From NCBI GenBank assembly GCA_030628245.1, contig DAOVRI010000044.1:1-11342 (forward strand): a stretch of DNA of 11,342 bases, given 5' to 3'. This document shows, one piece after another, positions 1 through 5,496 of this stretch. Below the pieces are notes generated by a model. That model saw nothing but the letters and a program-made list of their open reading frames with translations, made no database searches and was not told the origin of the DNA. This stretch comes from Dehalococcoidales bacterium (GTDB lineage Bacteria; Chloroflexota; Dehalococcoidia; Dehalococcoidales; RBG-16-60-22). The position numbers and the translations under genes were made by a program. Numbering within the stretch: the first letter of the stretch is position 1; each line of letters opens with the position of its first letter.

Positions 1-933
1 GCCGGTGGCAAAGCCGGCAGGTAACATGGTAAACGTGCTCTCTAAAAAGGGGACCAGCTCTATAGTCAGCACCTGCTGCAGAATCCTGATAAACACAACC
101 CCGAAAATGGGGCCTATGGAAGTGCCCAGTCCGCCGATGATAATCATGCCAACGTAAAGAATCGACTCCGTAAAGCTGAAATGCTCGGCGTTGAGGAAGA
201 AAACCCAGTGGGCATAAAGAGCGCCGGCAATACCGGCGAAGAAGCAGCCGATGAAGAAGGCCAGCAATTTGTAATAAAGGAGGTTGACGCCCATGACCTC
301 GGCGGCAAGGTCGTTATCGCGGATGGCGATAAATGCCCTGCCCACCTTCGTCCTGGTGAGGTTCTTGGCAAAGAAAACACACAGGGCGGCGATGGTAATG
401 ATGAGATAAAACTGGCTCGACTCGCTGCTGAAGACCAGGCCGCCTATAGAGGCATAGGGCACCTTGATGCCGACGAATCCGCCGGTCAAGCTCCAGTGAT
501 TGATGACCCAGATAATGATGAACTGGGCGGCGATGGTGGTAATAGCCAGGTAGAAGCCCTTGACGCGTACCGAAGGCAAACCGAAGATAATACCGATGAG
601 TCCGGAAACAACCCCGGCGCCGATGAGTCCGACCAGGAAAGGCATCTCCAGCCGATTGGTCAGTATGGCGGCGGTATAGGCCCCCACGGCGATGAATCCG
701 GCATGTCCGATGGACAGCTGCCCGCAGTAACCGACCAGTATATTCAGTCCGATAGCCGCGATGAGGGTAATACCAATCAGATTGAATACTCCCAGCCAGT
801 AATTGCCGAAGTATAGCGGGGCCGTGAAGAGAATAACGAGAAAGCCGATGAGCAGCACCCAGTGGGTCTTGGTGCGTACTATGGCCATGTCTTCGGCGTA
901 GTTATAATTGCGGGTCCCGCACGGTAAACTCAT
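1..933 (-). CDS. livM: Branched-chain amino acid-type ABC transporter permease LivM (partial, C-terminus off the window)
   Basis: This is an inner-membrane permease of the Liv (HAAT) ABC family, which pairs with LivH to form the channel. The frame is open from the ATG at 933 to the window edge (311 codons, no stop), so the C-terminus is missing. Residues about 24-110 alternate hydrophobic membrane segments, and the family signature GYCGQLSIGHAGF lies near residues 68-80. The cytoplasmic ATPase-contact loop (TKVGRAFIAIRDNDLAAEVM) and a GGLGTSIGPIFG-like segment near the end also fit LivM. The start is supported by GAGAGG five bases upstream, and the ATG directly follows the LivH stop (TAAATG), implying translational coupling. 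LivG, LivF and a binding protein would be expected further left, outside the window. A long open frame on the opposite strand (181-816) is a shadow. Family call is firm; the substrate is unknown and need not be an amino acid. Confidence 0.93.
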   Translation of the reverse strand, partial: MSLPCGTRNYNYAEDMAIVRTKTHWVLLIGFLVILFTAPLYFGNYWLGVFNLIGITLIAAIGLNILVGYCGQLSIGHAGFIAVGAYTAAILTNRLEMPFLVGLIGAGVVSGLIGIIFGLPSVRVKGFYLAITTIAAQFIIIWVINHWSLTGGFVGIKVPYASIGGLVFSSESSQFYLIITIAALCVFFAKNLTRTKVGRAFIAIRDNDLAAEVMGVNLLYYKLLAFFIGCFFAGIAGALYAHWVFFLNAEHFSFTESILYVGMIIIGGLGTSIGPIFGVVFIRILQQVLTIELVPFLESTFTMLPAGFATG

Positions 934-1818
934 TTATATCCTCTCGATGCGCTCCTCTCCGAATAGTCCGTAAGGCTTGATGCACATGACGATAATGATA
1001 ATAACGAAGGGTATGATATCCTTGACCCCGGCCCAGATATACGGCGTAAGATAACCGCCGCCGAGGCTTTCACAGAGCCCGATGATGGGGCCGGCGATGA
1101 TGGCTCCGGCGAAGGAGTCTAGGCCGCCGAGTATTACCACGGAGAAGGCTTTCAGCCCGGTCTCGACCAGTCCGTGGGTGATGCCGCCGATGCTGGATAT
1201 TAATATACCGCCGATAGCCGCTACGCAGCAGGCAAACATCCATGACGTGGAGAAGACCCTGGTCACCGGGATGCCGCAGGCCTGGACCGCCATCTGGTCG
1301 TCGGCGGTAGCCCGCATGGCAATACCCATCCTGTGGTAGCGGAAGAACGCGGTCAGCAGAACGAATACCACCAGACAGATGCCGATTACCCATACGTATT
1401 CCTGGGAAATGACCGCCGGGCCGATGTGGATTACTTCCCGGGGGAAAAGGCGGGGCAGTGCGTCGACACTCCACGGCCAGATGAATGTTATCACCCCTTC
1501 AATGAAGTAGCCTATCCCCAGTGTGACCGTGATAAGCGATAGAATAGGCTGGGCGATGAGCGGGCGCAGGGCGAACCTTTCGATTACCCAGCCCAGGAAC
1601 AGGGCGAAGAGAATGACCAGCGGAAACGCAATATAAACAGGCAATTCGGCCTGTGCCAACATCGAGTAGGTGAACCACGAGGAAATCAGCACTATCTGCC
1701 CCAGAGCCAGGTTGGCCACGCTGCTTGATTTCCAGACCAGGACGAATCCCAGCGCGATGAGTGAATAGACCATGCCCACCGATATGCCGGTGATAACAAA
1801 CTGGAGTAACTCAGCCAT
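934..1818 (-). CDS. livH: Branched-chain amino acid-type ABC transporter permease LivH
   Basis: This 294-residue integral membrane permease is the partner of LivM. It is hydrophobic throughout, with about eight apparent membrane segments. It starts with the typical N-terminal helix (LQFVITGISVGMVYSLIALG) and carries the LivH cytoplasmic loop YHRMGIAMRATADDQMAVQACGI, shortened here as YHRMGIAMRAT...DDQMAVQACG. The late signature VILGGLDSFAGAIIAGP is highly characteristic. Length is normal for LivH. A purine-rich site (GGAAAGGGG) lies 11 bases before the ATG at 1818. It follows the acyl-CoA synthetase stop by 19 bases and abuts livM with no gap, so all three share one transcript. The joint operon with a CoA ligase suggests a carboxylic acid substrate rather than leucine, which is an inference. 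Confidence 0.95.
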   Translation of the reverse strand: MAELLQFVITGISVGMVYSLIALGFVLVWKSSSVANLALGQIVLISSWFTYSMLAQAELPVYIAFPLVILFALFLGWVIERFALRPLIAQPILSLITVTLGIGYFIEGVITFIWPWSVDALPRLFPREVIHIGPAVISQEYVWVIGICLVVFVLLTAFFRYHRMGIAMRATADDQMAVQACGIPVTRVFSTSWMFACCVAAIGGILISSIGGITHGLVETGLKAFSVVILGGLDSFAGAIIAGPIIGLCESLGGGYLTPYIWAGVKDIIPFVIIIIVMCIKPYGLFGEERIERI

Positions 1819-1837
1819 TTACCAGTATGCCCCTTTC

Positions 1838-3730
1838 CTAGATACTCCTTACCTGAATACTCGTGGTTACCTGGCCTTTCCGCCCGTCTCTATAGGTCAC
1901 CGCTGCCTGTACGTCCACCTTTTCCTTGCTGCCGTATAAAGCGCCAATTAAATCTTTATACCGTTCTTCCATGAACTCTCTTCGCAGCTTCCGGGTCCGC
2001 GTGAGCTCGGCTTCATCCGGGTCGAACTCCTTGTGCAGGAGCACGAACTTCTGCACGCGGGACTGCTCCGGCAGATAGCCGTTGACCCGTTCCAGGTCCT
2101 GCCGCACCAGGTCAGCCACCTCTTTTTTCTGGGAGAGGTCGACGAAGGTAGTGTAAGGAATGCGGTGGCGTTCTGCCCATTTACCCACCATGGCAAAGTC
2201 CATATTTACGATAGCCGAGACGTAGTCTTTATCCTTGCCTCCGATGACCATAGCGTCTTTGATGTACGGACTGAACCTGAGCCTGCCCTCGATATACTGG
2301 GGGGCGTATTTGGCGCCTGACTTCAGCTGGCCCATGTGTTCCAGACGGTCCATGAATATCAGGTGCCCCTGCTCGTTGATATTGACGGCATCGCCGGTAT
2401 GGCACCAGCCATTTATGAGGGTATCCGCCGTTTTCTCCGGGTTCTTGTGGTAACCCGTGAACATGCAGTCGCTGGTGACCAGGAGTTCACCCTCGTTGGT
2501 TATCCGGAGTGAAGTACCGAGTGACGGCCGCCCGACGCTCTCAAACTTGATTTCCCCTTTCCCATGAGATGATATTAAGCCGGCTTCGGTGCTGGCGTAG
2601 CACTGCCTGAGCTCGACGCCGATGGCATGGATGAGGCGGAAGGTATCCAGACTGAGCACCGAGCTTCCCGTTACGGCGAACCTGACTTTGCTCAGTCCCA
2701 GCCTGTCCTTGAGTGGCCGAAATAATGCTAGATAGGCGATACTGTGGAGAATACGCCAGAACAGGTTCGGCGTTTTGCCCTCGAACTTGATATCGGCGAT
2801 TTTATGCCCTACCGGCAGGAACAGGTTATAGGTGAAACGCTTCAGGGGATTGGCGTCCACCATCTTTACCTGGATTTCGCTGACCAGCCCCTCCCACTGC
2901 CGCGGGCCGTAGATAACGAAGTTCGGGCCGATTTCCCGGGTGTCTTCGGCGATAGTTTCCGGCTCCTCGGGGAAGTTGAGCTTGGCCCCCGTCAGTAAGT
3001 GCGGGATGGTCGCGAAGAAACTGTCGCCGACCCAGGCCGCTGGGAAATTGGAAATCAGGTCGTCGTTCTCATCCAGCGGGTAGCGGTCGACAAATCCCTG
3101 GGCTGTGGTTATCAGGGCGCGGTGGTTAAGCGTGGCCCCTTTGGGCAGGCCGGTAGTCCCCGATGTGTAGTAGATGAAAGCGATATCCTCGCCTTTACCT
3201 TCGTCCACGTTCTGCTCGAAGAGGCCGGGGTGCGATTTTTCATATTCCCTGCCCAGTCCTATTACCTCGTCGAAGCTGATGAGTATGGGGTCTTCGTAGT
3301 TGCGCAGTCCCTTCGGGTCCCAGTAGATGACCTTTTTCAGCAGGGGCAGCTCGTCCTTGATTTCCAGGAACTTGTCCGTCTGCTCCTGGTCGTTGACGAT
3401 GGCGAATTTGGCGTCGGAGTGCTCGGCAACGTATTTTACTTCTGACGGAATAGAGTCGACGAAGATGCCCGTGGCGATGCCTCCGGCCGCCTGAGCCGCG
3501 AACTCGCCCCAGAACCACTGCGGCTCGTTGTCCCCGATGATGCAGACCACGTCACCGCGTGCCAGCCCCAGGCTTATCATACCGAGCGAGAAGTGTTTGA
3601 TGTTCTCGTAGTAGTCCTGCCAGCTGTACCGGTGCCAGACGCCGAACATCTTCATGGACATGGCCGTCCGGGGACCCCACCGGTCGCGGTTGCTTTTAAT
3701 AATTTGTGGAATGGTCTCTCTTTTTTCCAT
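1838..3730 (-). CDS. AMP-forming long-chain acyl-CoA synthetase (FadD15/ACSBG-like)
   Basis: This ANL-superfamily ligase would activate a fatty or related carboxylic acid with ATP and CoA through an acyl-adenylate. It has 630 residues, normal for the long-chain group. Motifs in order: phosphate loop YTSGTTGLPKG (188-198), CYASTEAG (377-384, the A5 motif usually written YGxTE, here with Ala for Gly), GWCHTGD (441-447), the hinge Asp-Arg 461-462, then SGAKYAPQYIE (471-481). The A10 region is LTRTRKLRR with the likely catalytic Lys581. The APQ-IE block after the hinge points to the FadD15/ACSBG branch rather than short-chain Acs. It is the first gene of the operon with livH and livM. The nearest good Shine-Dalgarno (GGAGG, 3755-3759) is 24 bases from the ATG, and a stop in frame at that point prevents an earlier start, so initiation looks weak or atypical. 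Exact substrate is not readable from sequence. Confidence 0.93.
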   Translation of the reverse strand: MEKRETIPQIIKSNRDRWGPRTAMSMKMFGVWHRYSWQDYYENIKHFSLGMISLGLARGDVVCIIGDNEPQWFWGEFAAQAAGGIATGIFVDSIPSEVKYVAEHSDAKFAIVNDQEQTDKFLEIKDELPLLKKVIYWDPKGLRNYEDPILISFDEVIGLGREYEKSHPGLFEQNVDEGKGEDIAFIYYTSGTTGLPKGATLNHRALITTAQGFVDRYPLDENDDLISNFPAAWVGDSFFATIPHLLTGAKLNFPEEPETIAEDTREIGPNFVIYGPRQWEGLVSEIQVKMVDANPLKRFTYNLFLPVGHKIADIKFEGKTPNLFWRILHSIAYLALFRPLKDRLGLSKVRFAVTGSSVLSLDTFRLIHAIGVELRQCYASTEAGLISSHGKGEIKFESVGRPSLGTSLRITNEGELLVTSDCMFTGYHKNPEKTADTLINGWCHTGDAVNINEQGHLIFMDRLEHMGQLKSGAKYAPQYIEGRLRFSPYIKDAMVIGGKDKDYVSAIVNMDFAMVGKWAERHRIPYTTFVDLSQKKEVADLVRQDLERVNGYLPEQSRVQKFVLLHKEFDPDEAELTRTRKLRREFMEERYKDLIGALYGSKEKVDVQAAVTYRDGRKGQVTTSIQVRSI

Positions 3731-4023
3731 GTTGCTTGAAAGCCTGTTTTTTTACCTCCATAAATTGAATTACCTCCCGCCCGGGAGGTAATCTGTAACC
3801 CCTTGATTGTAAACAGCAATAGTCTACCAATCTAACAGTATATCTTCAAACCTCCCACGCGCACCTCCTGTGCGCCTGGTAAAGATGAATTTCGGGTTCT
3901 CCAGTTCACTGCTGATGGTGGAAATTCCTGCACTATTTCGATATAGATTTAACAACGGCATAGCTTACCATACGGGAAGTCGTTCTGTCAATTCAATTGA
4001 AGCTGAACCGGGTTATTCCATGC
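3731..4023. other. Intergenic region between acyl-CoA synthetase and thioesterase genes
   Basis: No convincing gene is present in these 293 bases. They hold the leader of the synthetase-liv operon, a perfect palindrome (3769-3792), and a small stem-loop: arms GCGCAC/GTGCGC at 3859-3864 and 3870-3875 with a 5-base loop. The stem-loop lies downstream of the thioesterase stop but has no T-run after it on the minus strand, so I do not call it a terminator. A possible minus-strand -10 (TACAAT, 3806-3811) has no good -35 partner. Confidence 0.5.
3769..3792. promoter_or_regulatory. Perfect 11-bp inverted repeat, candidate operator of the acyl-CoA synthetase-liv operon
   Basis: The arms ATTACCTCCCG and CGGGAGGTAAT are exact reverse complements separated by two bases. 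The site lies 39-62 bases upstream of the synthetase ATG, just downstream of a possible -10 hexamer (TACAAT, minus strand, 3806-3811). A two-base loop makes it a poor RNA hairpin but a good binding site for a dimeric repressor. Position and symmetry are seen directly. A TetR-, GntR- or FadR-like regulator is an inference, as no regulator gene lies in the window. Confidence 0.45.
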
Positions 4024-4443
4024 TTACCCCGTGGTAACGGTGGTGCCGGTGGCCTTGGCAATCAGCTTTCCTTCCTGGTTGGTCACCGTCATCTCGGATA
4101 CGCCGATACGCCGTCCGCTCTTGATTACCCGGCATTCGGCTATCAGTTCGTCGCCCGGGCCGGCTCCGGCAATCAGGTGGATGTTGAACTGGGTGGCGAT
4201 GCTGGGACTTACCAGCGAGTTCGTAGCGTAGGCGAAGGCCTGGTCGGCGATGGACATTACGATTCCCCCGAAGACCATGCCGTTGAAGTTCGTATGGTCG
4301 GGCGTGAGCTTCATGGTCACCTTGGAGTAGCCCGGGGATAACTCCACCAGCCGCATCTTGAGAAATGAGGCGATGGGTTCCCCGGCTTCTCCGGCTTTCA
4401 GCTCCGCCACATAATCCGACGACTCGTTTTCCGTTGCTGGCAT
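4024..4443 (-). CDS. PaaI-like hotdog-fold acyl-CoA thioesterase
   Basis: This 139-residue single hotdog-domain protein would hydrolyse acyl-CoA thioesters in the cytoplasm, probably as an oligomer. The active-site segment is NFNGMVFGGIVMSIADQAFA (52-71), followed by Y-A-T-N-S, with the likely catalytic Asp67. In classic PaaI the residue before Gly-Gly is His (HGG); here it is Phe58, so the active site is altered. The C-terminal strands (SGRRIGVSEMTVTNQEGKLI) also fit the family. I choose the ATG at 4443: GGAAGGGGGG lies just upstream, and a TATAAT (4480-4485, minus) would start transcription near 4473, downstream of the alternative ATG at 4503. The gene sits upstream of and parallel to the acyl-CoA synthetase operon but 293 bases away, so it is related in theme rather than clearly in the same operon. 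Substrate unknown. Confidence 0.85.
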   Translation of the reverse strand: MPATENESSDYVAELKAGEAGEPIASFLKMRLVELSPGYSKVTMKLTPDHTNFNGMVFGGIVMSIADQAFAYATNSLVSPSIATQFNIHLIAGAGPGDELIAECRVIKSGRRIGVSEMTVTNQEGKLIAKATGTTVTTG

Positions 4444-4479
4444 CCTGCCCCCCTTCCCTTCCGATGGTAATTTCGTTAC

Positions 4480-4511
4480 ATTATAGCATAACTGATTATT
4501 CATGTTGACAA
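4480..4511 (-). promoter_or_regulatory. Candidate promoter of the thioesterase gene
   Basis: On the minus strand a perfect TATAAT lies at 4480-4485, with TTGTCA (5 of 6 to consensus) at 4506-4511. The 20-base spacer is longer than ideal, so the -10 is the stronger half of the evidence. The predicted start near 4473 gives a leader of about 30 bases before the ATG at 4443. Confidence 0.45.
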
Positions 4512-4535
4512 ATGGGGTAGCTATGGCTTCATAAT
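4505..4535 (+). promoter_or_regulatory. Candidate promoter of the GYD-domain gene
   Basis: A perfect TTGACA at 4505-4510 is followed after 19 bases by CATAAT (5 of 6) at 4530-4535. The spacer is slightly long. It overlaps the divergent thioesterase promoter, so the two genes may be co-regulated. Confidence 0.4.
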
Positions 4536-4568
4536 AAGAGCCAGATACTATGCCGAAAGGAGGTAGTG

Positions 4569-4871
4569 ATGTCCGTCTATCTTATGCTGACGACTCTTAC
4601 CGACGCGGGGAGGAAGGCCCTTCAGGATGACCCCGAGATTCTCAAGGAGATAAATAAGGAAGTGGAGTTTATGGGGGTGAAGATGCTGACCAATTACGCG
4701 CTTCTCGGCCAGTATGATTTCGTTAATATCGTCGAAGCCCCCAGCAACGAGGCCGTGGCCAAACTGGCTATCCGTTTGAGCGCCAAGGGCACCACCCAGA
4801 CGCTGACCCTGGCCGCCATAAGTATTGACGACCTTATTGCGACCCTGAAAGAAAGAGAGCAACCCTGGTAA
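4569..4871 (+). CDS. GYD domain-containing protein
   Basis: This 100-residue soluble protein has the features of the GYD family, small alpha-beta proteins with no firmly known biochemical role. The N-terminal strand (YLMLTTLTDAGRKAL), the family-naming loop LLGQYDFVNIVEAP (G-x-YD) near residues 46-59, and the final strand-helix (TQTLTLAAISIDDLIATL) all fit. Length is typical. The ATG at 4569 is chosen over the GTG one codon earlier because an ideal Shine-Dalgarno (AAAGGAGGT, 4556-4564) ends five bases before it. The gene is divergent from the thioesterase, and only 12 bases after its stop a tRNA fragment begins, so whatever once followed it has been replaced. Confidence 0.88.
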   Translation: MSVYLMLTTLTDAGRKALQDDPEILKEINKEVEFMGVKMLTNYALLGQYDFVNIVEAPSNEAVAKLAIRLSAKGTTQTLTLAAISIDDLIATLKEREQPW

Positions 4872-4883
4872 TTCTTTAGTGGG

Positions 4884-4916
4884 TGGAGCGGTGGACGGGA
4901 CTCGAACCCGCATCAA
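4884..4916 (-). tRNA. 3'-terminal tRNA fragment (T-arm to CCA), non-functional
   Basis: Read on the minus strand, this contains a T-arm (GCGGG, loop TTCGAGT, CCCGT), a 7-base acceptor 3' strand CCACCGC, discriminator T and encoded CCA (4884-4886). No anticodon arm, D-arm or matching 5' acceptor (GCGGTGG) follows upstream; the sequence passes straight into Pro/Ala codons of a binding-protein remnant. The isotype cannot be read. Such tRNA 3' ends are typical attachment-site remnants. It shares an identical 17-base core with the second fragment at 9431-9480, but the acceptor bases differ, so the two derive from different tRNA genes or have diverged. Confidence 0.75.
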
Positions 4917-4918
4917 CT

Positions 4919-5388
4919 CCCGCCCCAGAACCCACCCCAGCACCAGCTCCCATTGAGCTCAAGTTTGCCCATGGCTGGTCAACGAAACATCACGTGCACC
5001 CGGTTAATCGAGGCCTGGACTAAAGAGGTGGAGGAGGCAACCGAGGGCAGAATCAAGATAACCATCTATCCGGGTGGTGCTCTTGCCAAAGGCCCGGAGT
5101 TGTACGACACCGTAGCCGCTGGCGCGGTTGATATGGCCTGGGTCGCCTCAGGGCTTTGGTTTACAGAAGATTGTGCGAGTTACTCTGGTCCTTTCTCCTT
5201 TCGATTATACTCTAACCCTGCCAGACCTTTCTAATCTTCCTAATCTATTGTGTCCAGTCTCAGGGGTTCACTCCGCTACACCAGCCTTCTGCCATATGCT
5301 TCTTTGGAAACAGGCATTGAACCAGCTCTCTTTCAGGCATAAATATTTGACAATTGGCGCTAAGGGCTTTACAATCTGGAATGAGTGA
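4919..5388 (+). pseudogene. Broken TRAP-type (DctP-like) solute-binding protein gene
   Basis: This is a remnant of a periplasmic binding lipoprotein. Segment 1 (4919 to about 5003) encodes a Pro/Ala linker, PAPEPTPAPAP, then IELKFAHGWSTKHHVHP, the usual first strand of DctP-family proteins. A one-base shift then moves the frame to LIEAWTKEVEEATEGRIKI..YPGGALAKGPELYDTVAAGAVDMAW (shortened), the most diagnostic stretch. Near 5190 this frame soon hits a stop, and the likely continuation (SPFDYTLTLPDLSNLP) is in a third frame; that assignment is tentative. The signal peptide and lipobox are gone, replaced by the tRNA fragment, and the C-terminal two-thirds is missing. No TRAP permease (DctQ/DctM) lies nearby. 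The end is uncertain, since a promoter for the next gene lies at 5347-5375. Family call rests on motif recall, not a search. Confidence 0.7.
5347..5375 (+). promoter_or_regulatory. Sigma-70-type promoter for the peptide-type binding protein gene
   Basis: A perfect TTGACA (5347-5352) is followed by a 17-base spacer and TACAAT (5370-5375, 5 of 6). This is the best promoter in the window. It would start transcription near 5382, leaving a leader of about 115 bases before the GTG at 5497. It lies inside the tail of the binding-protein remnant. Confidence 0.65.
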
Positions 5389-5427
5389 ATTAAAATGGCA
5401 GCGATTTTGATAAGGAGATTGTGATAT

Positions 5428-5448
5428 AGGAGGTGAAAAATGACATGA
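5428..5448 (+). promoter_or_regulatory. Ideal Shine-Dalgarno ahead of a two-codon open frame in the mRNA leader
   Basis: AGGAGGTG (5428-5435) sits six bases before ATG-ACA-TGA (5440-5448), a Met-Thr-stop frame. An overlapping ATG at 5445 opens a 37-codon frame (5445-5558) that runs past the GTG start of the downstream gene in another frame. Both lie in the predicted leader of the binding-protein mRNA. It could be a leader peptide, a ribosome standby site, or the leftover start of a lost gene; sequence alone cannot decide. Confidence 0.35.
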
Positions 5449-5496
5449 CCAATGACGTGAAAGATAAACTATTATTATACGGGAGGAAAAGACAAA

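Noticed and set aside
181..816. Long open frame (211 codons) on the plus strand
   Set aside because: It lies wholly antisense to livM, is acidic and low in complexity, and has no family features; it arises from codon bias of the real gene.
1948..3518. Several open frames of 70-150 codons on both strands
   Set aside because: All overlap the acyl-CoA synthetase, whose motifs fix the true frame; the others lack domains or ribosome sites.
3859..3875. Intrinsic terminator for the thioesterase gene
   Set aside because: The 6-bp stem is real, but no T-run follows on the minus strand and it is about 150 bases past the stop.
4884..4923. A miniature complete tRNA on the minus strand, since GCGGGAG precedes the T-arm at 4917-4923
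   Set aside because: The match to a glycine tRNA 5' end is produced by the Pro/Ala codons of the binding-protein remnant. It pairs only 5 of 7 with the acceptor 3' strand, and there is no room for D- or anticodon arms.
4548..4943. Minus-strand open frame of 131 codons
   Set aside because: It overlaps the GYD gene in antisense and starts inside the tRNA fragment, giving the tRNA-derived peptide MRVRVPSTAP.
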